DNA of 64,000 bases from Marchantia polymorpha subsp. ruderalis. Taxonomy: Eukaryota > Streptophyta > Marchantiopsida > Marchantiales > Marchantiaceae. Below are positions 13,080 through 27,060 of this stretch, piece after piece (position 1 is the stretch's first letter; every line of letters begins with the position of its first letter). The stretch covers positions 2,190,001 through 2,254,000 of the forward strand of contig AP031357.1 of assembly GCA_037833965.1 (NCBI GenBank), in the 5' to 3' direction. Below the pieces are notes generated by a model. That model was not told the origin of the DNA. It did not search any database and saw nothing but the letters and a program-made list of their open reading frames with translations. Position numbers and translations under genes: made by a program.

Positions 13080-13738
13080 AGAGGCAAGTGCGGCAGGTAT
13101 CGATCGATGGCTGTGTATAACAAACTGTATCATCGAAATTCTGCCGACCTGACAAAAGAAATGAAATCCGCGGTGAGTTATGGAGTCGAGTTATTCGGCA
13201 ACGGAACACGTGAAGGCTGCAGCATTCAGAGAAGGAAAAACTGCCGAAGGCGATGGAAAGTTTCCAAAGATCGAGACGAAAGGAAGGAAAACCTCGAGAC
13301 ACGTTTCTTACAATCTCGTCGACGCCATAGCCTGATCGGATTCTGCGCGATCCATGGAACATGGAACAGGTCCAACTGCCTCGACACACCCTTGACACAC
13401 CGTGCGGTCGGGGCAATTTATTGCCTCACTTTGCCGAGGCGGCCACTTCCTCCCAGGGTGGGCAAAGCACTTCCAAGCACTCACGAATGGGCGTTACCAT
13501 AGCCAGGCATTACACGCTTGTGCTATGTGATGTATAGTCTGAAGACGATGCGTAGAAACCCAGGAGAGGTGCGTGTGTGTGTGTGACGATATTGTTGGCG
13601 CAGTATACACGACATCATCAGTGCTCGAGCACTGTTTCATCCAATTATTATTATTTACTCGTTTTTTGGACAGAGCTCCGTAGAGGAGGTCAGCTATAAG
13701 TTAATATATCATTACTAATCATCTATAAGTTACTTATG

Positions 13739-13773
13739 GATGATATACACTATAAGTTATGGTGTATATCATC
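13739..13773. repeat. short inverted repeat amid repeated CTATAAGTTA
   Basis: Arms GATGATATACAC (13739-13750) and GTGTATATCATC (13762-13773) flank an 11-base AT-rich loop. CTATAAGTTA occurs three times between about 13693 and 13760, so this may be a remnant of a small inverted-repeat element. Confidence 0.5.
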
Positions 13774-14880
13774 TACCCTTCCATTTTGCTGTGAATGTCC
13801 ACTTCTGTGTGCGATGCAGCCCAAACACTTTGACATTTATTTATTTATGTATTTATCTATTTATTTATTCCCTGATGTTATCCGTTTGGTGTTTTGCAAT
13901 CTGTTCTGTCCTTTTATTTCTTAAGATTGTGGAAGAGAGGGATGAAATAAATAGCGGAAATATGGAGAAGGTCAAATCACAAGGAGAAGAAAAAAGTCGA
14001 ATCTTTATACCTAAGAAAGGCAAGAGGTGTGGATAAGCAACTTTGGGATGAAGTCGAGTATAGCTAACTTCTCGGGGGGTGTTTTCTGGTTTGCTTTCTT
14101 CTCTTCGACCATCCTCCAAGCATCCACGTTACACTCTTATTCGTGAGAAGACATCGGTTGTATAAACTACTTTGACATATTTCTTCGAATCAAGAAAAGA
14201 ACATGAGGAAAGGAATCCCGTCTTTATCCCGAAATATGTGGACGGTTTGGTATTGCATTCAAGTGATCATGAGATGATGCCAGAAATATCAGACGTTTAT
14301 CACTCAAGTATACCCACCAATATTTTAACAAGTGGATGTTGGTGGTGGTGAATTTTCGACATAAACAATCGCACGCCAGGCCGTCGCAAATGAGTGCACA
14401 GACTCTGTAGAGAATTTTTCCTAAATGCGGCAGTCTGAGCCTTGGGTTGAATCTAGCCTCGAAGAACCGTACGAGAATGAACTTCAATGAACACTTCATT
14501 GAGTACTTCACGCCCTTTCAGACCACATACTCGAGTTTTCATGGAACTCATAACCGGGGCTTGAGTAACTTCAACGGTGTTGACCCTTTTTGCTCTCGTG
14601 CTTCAAATCCTGTGAAGACTCTGACATGTGTTCATGTGATATGCTGTGAGGCTCGGATCATATGGGCAAGGCTGTCATATCTCGAGATCTCATCCCTGTC
14701 ATAATTCTCTTGACGTCAGACAGGAGATTCATACCTCCAGCATTGTAGCAATAAATTTCTGTTCGACGTATAGAATTGTTTATCTCTTCAAGCTTTTACG
14801 CGCCTTCAACGATGAACCATCTTCAGCATCACGCCTCCATAATTTAAACGAGTGGCTTCAGAGTAGTAAGTCGCATTAGT

Positions 14881-16980
14881 CTAATGTTCAATGAAAAAAA
14901 TGAACATGGGTCCCATCTTTCCAGCTACACTTTGACACGATATTTATTTCACACTCCCTTATTTTCACGAGCTATCCTACGTCATAACACTTGAGAAATA
15001 TCAGCAACAAAAAACATATCTATGTACTACATACTGGTAGTAACAGGTAGTTCATAGATATAGATAGACAATAACCTAAATCACAATGACCTTGGAACAA
15101 CATCCGTTTGGTTCAATCCAGTTGTCAAATCTATGACGGACTTAGTACAGGAAATGGAAAATTATTTTTTAAAAATATTCCAAAAATTTGCTACCTATGG
15201 ATAAAACTGCTCACTGAGTTACATTTTCAAGATTATGTTTTTTAACCTACACTTTACAATCATAATTAAAATAATGAAATTCTCTTTTTTTTCAATGGCA
15301 TTTTGTTATATCAGCTTAGAAATAATTTTTCTTTCAAACTGTCAAAATTGAAAAATCTATTATTATTATTATTATTATGAATAATAAATTACAAAAATAT
15401 ATATAATTTACTTGATAAGCTATAAGCTGGATTGAAAAAAAAATCTGAATGAACACCCTATATTGGAAAATTATTTTAGTACATTTTATATTTTGTGCTT
15501 TGTAGTGTATATTTGGATGTTCATAAATATTGATATGCAATTTTGAATGCTAATGTCGTTTATTAAGATGTTTGAAAATATTATATTTGGAAAACAAATT
15601 CTTGTTTATGTTCATAATGAGCTATTGAGAAGCTATTAGAAAAAACTCAAAGACAGTTAGCCAAGATATCATAATTTTACAATCAAAATCGCATGTATTA
15701 AACAAAACTAAGGTTTTTTTGTGTCAATTTAAACGTTTTTATCTGATCCAATTAAATAATTTTGTATAAGTATTGATCAATTTCAAATACTATGACGTTG
15801 AAGTTGAAAATTCAATTTTTTTACAAAAAAAATTTCATTGAATTTTAAAAGCTTTCATAGCCAATATCAAGATATAAAACCTAAAACAATAGATTAAATT
15901 AAATTTTAGAATAGACGAATAAAATTAGTCAAAGATGTTAAAAAATAGTTTTTACATCAATTTTAGGAAACATAAATCGAATTAATTCTATTTTTAATTT
16001 TTTTTTCAAACTTTACCGGTTTGAATCTATTATCATTCACAAAGGCATACAGTGTAGACGGAAATTTATATATCATATTAATTGCTGAGAAAAATGTATG
16101 ATTATCATAAAATATTAATACATGGTTCATCTTTTTGAGATTATATTTATTTTTAAAAATATTTATAAAATTGTTGGATCACAGTAACTCTGTGCTAAAT
16201 AATTCAAAATTATCATTTATTATAAATGTCATTTCATAATCGGAAACTTTTTATTAAAAGAAAGAGTTTGATTATCGGTTTAATTTAGTCAAAGAAATAA
16301 TAAGATATAATTTTAAACATAAATATAATTTCGGGTGTGAAAAGATGAAAAGTCATTGTCAAAATTATGCTTTTCAAGTCAGAATCAAAGTACCGGTCAA
16401 GTTGGAATCCAAATAATGCAATCTATTTGAGTTTCAACAGTCCAGCGTAAATATTCGTATTTGTGAGCAAATTGCAAAAGATAGATAGTATTTACGATTA
16501 TATGTATAAAAATTCAAAGTAGTGACCTCCCCTCCTTCTTTTGCCTTATTTTATCACCGATTTTATTCATGAACATCATTGTTGTAGCATTTGCAAGATC
16601 GCAGGATGCACATAATATAAGTTTTTGGATATGAACGGTAAGTTACTACATCATTTATGTATTCCGTGTTGCCCGTGCATCAAATTATCAACCAAATTAT
16701 TATCATTGTCAGTACTGTATAAGGTTGTTTTAGGATCTAGGAAATTGAAAGCTTCTACTCAAGCGTATGGAGACATTATTTCAAAAGTGCAAGAGAATGT
16801 GATTTTTTAGTATATATTTACTGATGTTTCCATATGAAATTATTTCATAATTTATTTTAAAAATCTTTATTTCTGGAAATTTATTTTCTTCTTGACAGAG
16901 TGTTAGATAAATTCTCAAATTTTGGAATAAATATAATTTTTTAAGAATTTTGAAATTTTTATATTTGTTGAAACTTATCA
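14881..16980. other. very AT-rich gene-free block
   Basis: Nearly continuous A/T with short homopolymer runs and a (TTA)n microsatellite at about 15357-15379. Open frames are short and Lys/Asn/Ile/Phe-rich, as chance predicts. There is no plastid or mitochondrial gene signature. I see nothing coding. Confidence 0.6.
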
Positions 16981-18780
16981 AACGTATTAGTTTTTACAAT
17001 CCAATCCATGGGATGAAAATCATCCTAACTAATGCGCATGTCAATGACTAGATTCTACGAGTCGCAATAGTGCATCTTTTGCATTGTGATGACACTGGGA
17101 GTCATCCACATTCTTTTCCTTTGGATTCATCCACGGAACGATTGATGGGATCTCCCTATCATTCTTTCTATAATATCATTTTTCTAATATATTTCGTTAA
17201 GACAAGTTGATATAGACAACAAGGAGTATCCAGTGTCTAACCATGTCGTTGAACGTTAATAAAATCCACGAGAAAATATCTGAATGCACAGTGGTGTACG
17301 ATACATGTGATGTACTAGACAATTACAGTACTGTCAGACCAGTTTAGTACTGTACTTTGTCTTCTGACTGTGCGTACCGTAGCGGGCAAAGCCAAAGCCA
17401 GCTCATGTATACTTGTATCCACCTCAGATGCCACCGCCACTGGGTTCGACCTTATCACTCCACCCTGTAGGGCCCCAGATGCGCGCTAATATTTGTCATA
17501 TATAAATGTGTGTATTGTTTTGACTTATCTAAATATACAAGTATCATTATTGATGCCTATCTAAACATAGTTTAATTCCTTGTTATTTTTGTCTTCTATT
17601 GCTCTTCCGTATCGTAGGAAAACTCAAAAAATTCATGTCTTCAATTGATCTGTTTCAGGAAAATCATTTCACCACCTCCGCTTTCACCGTGATCGGTATC
17701 TCGTAGTTACATTCGATTCAGACAATTTTTTTATGCATCCAGGTCCACGGTAGTCACCGTTGTCGGCACGCTACTAATCTTGTCACCAGTAGAAGGCTGC
17801 TAGCAGTACCATAATTTTTCCCGACTCTGAGAAAGAGAGATGGAGAGAGTCAATCGGGCTGTCAGTCACTGATCACCAGGAGAGATGCGCTAGCTTGTAC
17901 TGTACTTACGTTTAGATGTCACACGCAGGACCGTGTGCAGGATAGCTATGAAATTGTCTGCCGCTTTCACGTTCTTCTGCTCCATGTCGGTCATCGAGGC
18001 TCTTCTCTGAGTGGGTCCGTTGTTGTGAATTGAATATGACGTTCCCTAATATATTAGCTCTGAATGAATTGAGAAATTTGCTGCCTTCAGATCTAAGTGT
18101 TTGTTTGAAGTTTATGAAATTGAGGCCGGTGCATAATTCTTTAGTCTCGAGACAGCCGCGTGAAACTATCGTAGGAATCGAGGCTTACACGGCTTGCCAT
18201 CGTTTCAAAGCCATGTGCTCGTAGAAGTATAGAGGCGTGGCGTGATGTAGAAACGCAGCACGCGCTGAGATTGAGATGGAGTTGCAGAGGTCCTCAAATA
18301 GCAGAAGCTGGCCAATGTCTATGTGTCGGGTGATATGAATGATCTGGGGCTGAGGGCATCAAGCCACGAGAGTCTAAAATGTTCCGGTTGCAAGCACGAC
18401 GACGTAGCGGAATGCTGCATGAGTAGGTCGTACCAACCTTCGGTTACAGGCCTATTGGTTGCCTTCTCTGAGGGAGCAACGGAGAGCGTGCTAGAACGCA
18501 ATCCTGTCGTGTCGTCGAATCAGAAAAGGCAGTCCTTGCATCGAGAGCAGGAAGAACAAGGCCGACGCCTGCATGAACCGCAGACGCTGAAGCAATCCTG
18601 TCCGATTTCAGCCTACGGCACCATCAGTAACATCCATTCGCCCTCCCCCGATTCACAATTGTCCACCTTCACACCTCAATCGATGCGCCATCGCAGCGAG
18701 GACAATGACAGCTCCCGTCACGGATTGAAATGTCTCTAAAAGCGGTGTCCTAGGTACATCCCACACTGATAGATAATATT
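16981..18780. other. GC-moderate spacer with one unrecognised frame
   Basis: Composition returns to normal at about 16990. The longest frame, 18323-18739 (138 aa, plus), is Ser/His/Gln-rich and overlaps a minus frame; I do not recognise it. Bases 17115-17160 resemble 27280-27325 (see findings). Confidence 0.45.
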
Positions 18781-20560
18781 TTTTTCCAAAAAAAAAAATC
18801 ACGGAAAATCTAAGCGATCTTCTTTATAAATATCACCTCGATGTTTTCTAAGTAATGAAAAACAAATTAAAGTTTTCAAAGACTTTTGCAAAAAAACTTG
18901 GGCATATTTGGACATCTTTAATAAGCTTGAATTTAAGCAGGGTCTAATCTAATCTGATAAAAAGTTTACTGAATTTTCTGTGCATGTGAAAAACCCAGCA
19001 TCATGAATGTCTATTTTTTCAGGAAAAAGAAAGTTTACATCTTTTACTAAGGATAAACCTCAATATATTTTAACGGTGTAGTGAGCAAAGTGGTGACTAT
19101 CAAGAATATTATGTTTAACAATTTTCAAAACCATGTAAGAGAAAATTGCACTTTAACTCAAATATTGGCATAAATTTCACATAAATGAAATGTAAAGCTG
19201 CAATCTAGAGTACATCTTAGTTACAAATCTTTGGAAGAAAATAAAAATTGTAAATTTGACAAGTAATGATTGGTGCATCAATGCGTACTCCCATATTTGC
19301 AAACAGGTTATTTGCTGTCTCGCTGTATGAATGGTAATGAATGAAACATCTGACAGATGTTAACATGTTTATCCATGAGGGTGAAAAATCAACTATATGA
19401 CCACTCTCTTAAGTATAAGTTTTATAATCAATATGTTTAATATCACAACTTCATAGCTTTCAGATTAAACATAGACCGATACAATCCGACTTAATCATAA
19501 ACAGTTTTTCTATTACAGTTTTCTACCCTTTTATTATCACATACAGTACATCTATAATCTATTATTATGAAGAGCATTAACTCCACAAAATCCCTACTTC
19601 AGCTTAACTAATATCGCGGTCACATATGAATAATGAAAATGTGAATCAAATGGGTGATGCTCAGGCAAAATTTCATACTTGAGAGAAAAATAACTCATGT
19701 GAAGGAAAAAATTCTAATCCATAAGTAAATAACAATTTCAAAAGATGTATCTTGGTGTGAAAGCCCAAATATGTTGATGTGTTTTTATAGTTAAAAATGA
19801 TCTTAACTTATTAAATGTAATGAATACCATACCAAATTTTATTTTCATAAAGAAGTTAATTGTAATTATTTACTCCACTATACATTAATTAAAATTGAAA
19901 GTTGCAGAGCAGGTTAGACATTGGAGGCTTAATTGTCTTGTTGACGCCTTAAATATACACGTAAAAGGTATAAATATTTATCTACATCACTTGCATACAT
20001 ATCCGGTATGTAAATATTATATTATATTTGGAATCACTAATTAAAATCAACAGTTTCAAGAGCATCTGGTTGATCAAAAAAATTCTTGCAGTGATTTATG
20101 TTTTAGGTCCAAGGAGTTCCAACATATCTCTTGGAAACTTGACTCGTAACTATAACTTGTATAGTATACATACTTGATATTAAGTAATAGAGATATACTT
20201 GATAAGTATATCTCTATCACTTGACAACGATATTTTTTACAAGAGTCAAACAGCTGTTAACATCTTTGACAAAAAATCCAAATCATTAAACTAAAAGACA
20301 TCATCATACTCTTTTAATAACCTTGTGACACATTCATAATGTAATTTTTCTCAATTGCATATCATTGATAAATGTTGGTTATAATATTTCATGCAATAAT
20401 ATTCTTTGCATCTCATTTAACGTGATTATTACAAAAGGCTACAATAGATGTGAACTAGAATGAAATTGTTCTTCTACAAAGCAGCTCCGTATATATTTTC
20501 ATTACTATCAAAAGAAGTATTGTACGTTTTGGTACATGTCCATAACTTACTTTCAAGTCT
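18781..20560. other. AT-rich gene-free block
   Basis: A/T-rich sequence beginning with a poly-A/T run at about 18779-18800. No open frame of interest. A 19-bp-arm inverted repeat near 20.2 kb is listed separately. Confidence 0.55.
20182..20222. repeat. 19-bp-arm hairpin
   Basis: Left arm 20182-20200 and right arm 20204-20222 are reverse complements with one mismatch and a 3-base spacer. The stem is based on AGAGATATACTT / AAGTATATCTCT. Possible MITE remnant or chance cruciform in AT-rich DNA. Confidence 0.65.
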
Positions 20561-23500
20561 AAATATAGTTATTACTTATTAGCAGCCAAATACATTCATT
20601 TACCCAAATGAGAACCCGCTGTGCCGTCGTGAACTCATCTGGCATCTGCACCAATTTAACCTTCACTATCGATAGGCCAGCAAGTGGACTCCTCATCCTC
20701 TCCACCTCCACTTGATCCTTACATTTTGGAGGGTGCTTTGTGTCATGGTATGGCCCCCATCTCCGCCCCCAGCCGACAATGTCTCGGGTCAAGCTAACTA
20801 TATATAGTTGCAGGCAAAGATCCAACAACTGCCCTCCAAATTTCCACGTGACACTTCTATCGTCTTCGCTATTTTCCAGACCATTTTTTCTCAGCACCAC
20901 AAGGACCGAGACTCTTCCAAACGATTTACAATTAATTATGTTGAAGGCCAAGATAATGAAGAAGGGAAAAAAGTAGAATACTGAATGGTAATTCGATGGA
21001 CCAGTCATTTTTCGTCAACAGGGTTGAAATTCCTATTAGCAAGTGCAAACAGTAGAATCACAATCTTCCATGAGCGATAAACTGAATTTTATTTCAGACT
21101 GAGTAAATGCAAATCTAGTAAAATTTTCCCCCCTTAATGAGGACCACTGCTGGAAATTGTTTAAAAAGGGCCAAGTGTATAGCAAAACCAATGGGAAGAC
21201 CCGATCATGAGATTTCCACGATTCCGATGTCAGTAACCATCCGAGAATATTATAAATATTTTCTTAGATATGCAGACTGTAACTTAAATCATGGTCTATT
21301 CAAACTGTTATTAATTCTTTCTCACCCATCAAACATCATAGCAATTTCCTAATGTGTGATTCCTAGAATAATTGTTTATGCAACACATATGGAAAATAAT
21401 TTCCTGTTCATATTGTCGGTGGGTTGGATACAAAAATCTAAACCTGGAAATATTATGGTAAGCGAATATCAAAAATTGAAAATTGCTAGATTCCTTGAAC
21501 TTTGAAGTTTGAGTACAACATTTCTTCTAAGCATTGATCATTTACTCATTGGTAGTTTTTTTTTTTGCAAATAGAAGAGTAGAATAAATACAAAAATGTG
21601 TTTTTTTTCTTTTACTAGCTTAATATTTTTATGCTGAATAAATAATTTTTTATGGTCAAGAAAATGTAGTTTCGTACTTGAAAATAAAATTGAAACATAT
21701 ATGTATATTTATGACAATGAAGTAAAATGTGAATTGACTAAATATGCCGAAATGATACAAAATTCTGTAAAGTTTGATATACAGTGCAGCAAATTACACG
21801 TTTGGGAGCTTGATTGATTAGTCTTGAGTAAGCATTCAACAAATAAGCTAGTATACATATAATATTTTATTATTTTTTTGTTCAAGAATTTGTGAGTTGC
21901 AACCTGTTGAGTTCAAATGTAGATTGTTCTATGTTGAAACTAAATAAAACCAAGACATCTTATGGTTCGACTGCTGAAATATAAGTTTTGAAGCTGGATC
22001 ATGTTAGGATTTAAGATTTTACTAAGCTAGCTGATCACGAACCTCATCTGAGATAGTGATTTCCACCCGTACTCATCAATATATACTCATAATTATCTGT
22101 TTATTGTACATTCAAAGTTCAACGGTCTAATGTTCGGAAGAAATTTATAAAATAACTTCTCTCAAACTGTGTGACATACTAGCAGTCGCCATTAAAATTG
22201 TCAGCTTGGTGTCATCAGAACCCAAGTTGTTACCTTCCGACTTGGGCTCTAAAAAGAGATACATGACATCTAGCGGATGCCATGCAAGAACAGAAAAACA
22301 TTAAGATTATTCCCATATTGAATCCCAGAAGCCGCATGACCCTTTTTTTCTAAGTACAACAAAAAGCCCAATTCCCAACGCCGTGGGGACAATACGGAAA
22401 GTAAATTCGGATTGGTACCAAAAATGAAACCACCTGAAATCCTACATACAAGAGTCATTACTGAGTTTTTGTGGAGAATCATGAAAGCTGTGATATCATC
22501 AAGAGATTCCATTGAAACCTGCTAAAAAATATCTCTGGCATGACGCTTTTTCTTCAAAAGTAAAGTTTTCAGCTTGCTGAAATAACATGTTAACTACATT
22601 CGATAGCTCTTGTCAGATTTATCGATACAATATGGACTGAATAATCATACAGCGAGGAGTACAGTCAGTCTAACATGAATGAAATCACCAGTGCTTGAAT
22701 GCTACATAATATATATACACACACACCTGTCTTCTAAAATCAGTCTTAGAAGTGCACTTGTAAAACGTGCACTTCTGCTGCCGTAACTCCCCAAACAAAA
22801 GTAAATCGGGACGGACTCTCGGAGAAGCAGCCAAAACATTACAGGCAATAGGCCCTCAAGTAGCTGAGCGTCCAACTTCACTGTCGTGTTGGCATATCGT
22901 ACTGTGTAATCTAATTCCAGTAGCTGAGGTCGGAACAGACAAGAATATGTGAATCTGTGGAGTCACACTTGCCTACACCGTCTGGCCCTGAATAGCAAGA
23001 GTCAAAGGCAGCTCGAGCAGACAACGGATCGATTCCGTGGACAAGGCACCGTACAATGCCGTACGATGATACTCTAAATCGCTGTCCATTGTCTCGACAT
23101 GAGAAGAACGCGCGTAGTCTGCCGTGGATCTGACGTGGATCTCACATCCTTGTCCCCTTGCTTTAGATCCCCTGAATTTCCGGCTGTGCAAATGATTCAC
23201 ATCGCCCCGAGCCCAGGAGACACTTGGTTACGTCATGACATTTACCAAAGTGCCTTGTTATTAAGGTATGGCTTTAGTAGTCAAAGCACCCTTGCTCATG
23301 CCATGATTTCCACACGAAGTTTTTCCGGATTACTGCAGAACGTAGTTTACACATCTGCACATAAACAACGTCATCTTATAATGATGCAGACGGTGGCGCA
23401 TTGGATGACAGTTGAGATGGATTGCCGTTTGAGAATAGTACATAACAAAAGCGAACCAAGGCCAAACATATCAGGCCCAGCGGCAAATAGAATTGAGAGG

Positions 23501-23930
23501 ACTAATGGGGGAAGGGGGGTGGCAAGGAAATAGCAAATAAAATGTACCCCAATAAGCCAACCCCAACGAGCTAGCCCTCGTTACTTGGCCCCATCCTTTT
23601 TATTACGTGTCCCGGTCCAATGTTTAAATTCCAACACATGATTACGCATGCTATACACACTGAGAATGTTTGCAGTTTTCCATTCTCAGCTCCGGTAACG
23701 CGTTCACATTCTACAAGAACCTGAAATTGGTACTGCTATAACAGCGCATCCTCGTATGTCATTCCTGATGGAGTTGTTGCCACACCCGGAAATCGATCCG
23801 TGATACTCTGATAGAATTATGAGCTGTTCATGAAGGCACCGCTGCTGCTGCAGAAAAGAGTTGCATCTTCATGGTGGGGAGCATGCCGTGTTCCAAAGAG
23901 TACTCACCGATTCTGCAGACCCTAGCCTTG
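20561..23930. other. mixed AT-rich and GC-moderate spacer, no recognised gene
   Basis: Contains an unrecognised 149-aa minus frame (20559-21008) with a hydrophobic N-terminal stretch and an unrecognised 144-aa plus frame (23099-23533). Neither has a recognisable motif. A short (TA)n(CA)n microsatellite sits at about 22709-22727. The 22.75-23.9 kb part has normal base composition and may be a decayed gene or repeat. Confidence 0.4.
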
Positions 23931-23938
23931 TACATACA

Positions 23939-24762
23939 CAGGCCTCTCTAAATACGGCACATACGGAACTTGAGGGCCAAAGTGCCGTATTTCGTTTTCA
24001 GAAAGTTCCGTATTTCCAACAAAAAATCTTTGTTCTCTAGGTGTAGAAACTAACGGAGTCATTTAACTAAAACTTTGGGGTGACAATTTTTGACAAATCT
24101 TTGTTGATGTAGTTGATTTTACTAGAGAAACTTACAGGTAAATCTTTGCCGTGATTGTTTTTGACAATTTCTTTGTTCATTACCGGAGAAATTAACTGAA
24201 TATTTGACTAAAACTTTGGGGCGACACCTGATGAGTTCAACCAAGTTCTAGTATTTTGTTTCCTTAGTTACTTCATTCACTTGTAGCTTTGAAAACACAA
24301 AAAATTATTCACCTAGTTTCTAAAATATCAAGAAATTCTCAAAATTTCTCGGAAATAAAAGTACAAAGATAAAATAGTGAACCCAGAACATTACGAAGTC
24401 AATGTTCTAGGTGCACAAAAATCTGTTGATTGAAAAGTTTGATTCCAGGTTTTAAAAATAGATTTCTTCAACTCATGGAGTTTTTCGTAGTATTAGTTTC
24501 ACCATTTTTGAACACTTGAACGGTGTGGAGAGTGATTTCTCCTTGCTGAAATGGAAAAAGTATATTTAGAGATCAAAGATAACACCCATTTCTCTCAAAG
24601 TTGTATTGCATTGACAACAAATTCGGCAAAAAACATGGGAATTTAGGTCAAAATTCGGCTGAAAACTGTCGAGTTCCTTATATTCCCTATTTTGATTTGA
24701 AAATTTTCCTTATTTTGTTGAGATACGAAACATAAGGAATCCGCCCTATATAGAGAGGCCTG
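23939..24762. mobile_element. non-autonomous hAT-type DNA transposon
   Basis: The element starts CAGGCCTCTCTAAATACGGC and its other end, reverse-complemented, starts CAGGCCTCTCTATATAGGGC: 20-bp terminal inverted repeats with two mismatches. It is flanked by a perfect 8-bp direct duplication, TACATACA (23931-23938 and 24763-24770). An 8-bp target duplication with CAGG-type ends is the hallmark of the hAT superfamily. Subterminal copies of a CCGTATTT / AATACGG motif near the left end (23951-24015) fit hAT transposase-binding repeats. The 824-bp interior has no transposase frame, so it would need a transposase supplied in trans. The intact target duplication suggests no later rearrangement at either end. 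Confidence 0.88.
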
Positions 24763-24770
24763 TACATACA

Positions 24771-27060
24771 GTACAGCAAAAGCATCATGAATGGCTTTGA
24801 ACTCGTTTCTATCGCCACATGCACGTGCATGACAAGGATTTCCATTCTTCGAGGTCAACAAATGTACATCACCACGAAGTTTGATGCGTGAGAGTCCATC
24901 ACCATCACTTGAATATGACGTGCACGCGTGACCTATCTTCTGCTCAGAGTCTCATCGCTGTAGTTGGTGGCCTAAACTATGGAGATAAGATTAAACAGAA
25001 GGTTCCTTTTTCATGTAACTCGTCCTCGTCACAAGCACCACAGCATGATCATTGTGCATGGTAGGATAGTCAAATTATTCTCCACTGACAGTTGCAAGTC
25101 GCCAGGGACACTTACTAATGTTGCAAAAATTATGAATTATCCCATCTACTTCTATAGATATGAAACCAACCAACCAACCAATTTAAATTGAAAGATGGAT
25201 TAAATTAACAATTTTGGAACAAGGATTTCGTTTCAGAAATCATTCATATGTAAATTGAAAAGTTAATAAAAATTTACATGTATTTAATGATAGAATATTT
25301 CTTTTGGATTCAGAATTTTTTTAATCCAAATCTGCTGAGTTTGTTCAAAAATCAGTGTTCAAAAACCTCACCAAACTATTTTTTCATACCCATTGATCCA
25401 TTTGAACATAATTTAGAAACTATTCGAAAGTATAATATATCATTATTTTTTATGTTGAATTTTAAAGTTTTCAAATATGTTGCTTCTCCATATATAGAAA
25501 ATGTAATTCCTGAAGTACCATGAGACATTGTAACTTCAATATGACTTTGCTACTCCTCATGATGCCATTGAAACCGTTGCATGATACAATCTTGATTTAA
25601 TTTTGTCTTGAAATGAACAATCATCATTAATTAATTTAAAAATTAGTCTTATTGATAGTTAAAATTCCAAAAATATCCAAAAAGTTTTGGTTTTGAAAAT
25701 CTAAGCTTAAAAAATGCATTAAAAGTATGTTCATATAAAAAATTTATCTATGTGTAATAGCAGATTATTTATAAATTTTAATACTCAACAAATTTTTAGT
25801 GGTTTATAAATTTTTTTATAGAATTAGACATTGCAAAATAATTATATTACTGATAAACACTCATGTTTTTTTTTCTTCGATTTAAATCATATGCCAACAA
25901 TTGTCCATAGTTTCATTCATACAAGACATATTACTTTTAAGTTGATTTTTTGATAATCTTACAAAAAGGAGACTTACAATTTCATGGTAAATTGACAGAA
26001 CTACTTCTAAAATATTCATATTATAAAAAAATTATTTTACATCAAGAAGTGATATTTTTATCTCTGAAAATTTCAAAATACTAATATTTATGAAATTAAA
26101 ACATGAAAATTTAATTCAAATGAGATATTATTTACATTTAGCTAAATTAGAATGGTCTAAGATATTAAAAATAATCAATCTTCATCATGTGTGCAATTTT
26201 TTTCAATTTTTAATTCAAAATTGATCCTGAATAATTAGTTAAAATTTTATTCTATTCATTAAAAATATTATTATTATAAAATATGTAATATTTATCAAAA
26301 AATCCCATAAAATTTTAAAATAATTTATTATTCTAATATATATAAACATGTTTTTACTTCTAACAGATTAAAAATAAAATATTTGAACATTTTGAAAATC
26401 AATTCATGCAAACAATTCCAAAAACAGCTTTCCAAAGTTATTGTAAATGCTTTCATCAATTGTGAGACTTATCAATCAGCCAATTGCAAATTTTTTTCAA
26501 ATCAAATAAAAAAAGTCTCAAATGCTTTATTAGAGTTATTGTCACACTTTATTAACTTTAGTGTGATATTTTAACATAATGTTTTTCAAAAAATATTTTT
26601 TTCTTTTTTTTTAATTATCATTATTAAGGTATGATACGTTATTATTAGTCATATTAGCAATCTCAAATATGCAATTATTCACTCCTAAAAATTTAAATCA
26701 AATTTAAAAATTAATTTAAAAACTTCCAAATTTTTCTATGCATTCATTTCATTGCACAAGCAGTTAAACAGGCTGATCAATATTCTTCAACTTTATTGAT
26801 AATTTAGGATATCTTCCAATTTACTTGTTGGATTTTGTTTCATCATACATATTTTCCAAAAATAAATGTGTGCTACATTTTTTGAGAAGATTTTTTTGAA
26901 CAAAAAAAATCTTCAAAAAATAAATTCTTATTAATGTCTTTTTTTAGAATTTTAATGTTTTTTATATTGATGCATTTTTTACAATAAATTGACTAGCAAA
27001 GATTAATATATGGTGCAATTTACTTGACAACTAGTCAAATGATGATTATAAGTTATCACA
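24771..27060. other. very AT-rich gene-free block
   Basis: From about 25190 the sequence is almost entirely A/T, much like 14.9-17.0 kb and 35-38 kb. No credible coding frames. A (CCAA)n run lies near 25168-25181. The part before 25190 has normal composition but no recognised gene. Confidence 0.55.

Larger units (their letters stand above)
13001..14880. other. GC-moderate spacer with small hairpins and (TTTA)n
   Basis: Two overlapping frames (13107-13502 plus, 131 aa; 13066-13416 minus, 116 aa) cover the same DNA; neither resembles a known protein. A TTTATTTA-type simple repeat lies at about 13837-13870. Two short inverted repeats are listed separately. No gene is supported. Confidence 0.45.

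Noticed and set aside
13066-13502. Overlapping 116- and 131-aa frames on opposite strands
   Set aside because: No recognisable motif in either; at most one could be real and nothing favours one.
18323-18739. 138-aa plus frame
   Set aside because: No recognised domain, hydrophilic low-information sequence, no exon partners; kept only as a note in the spacer.
20559-21008. 149-aa minus frame with a hydrophobic start
   Set aside because: Looks superficially like a signal peptide, but the sequence resembles nothing known and has no support from context.
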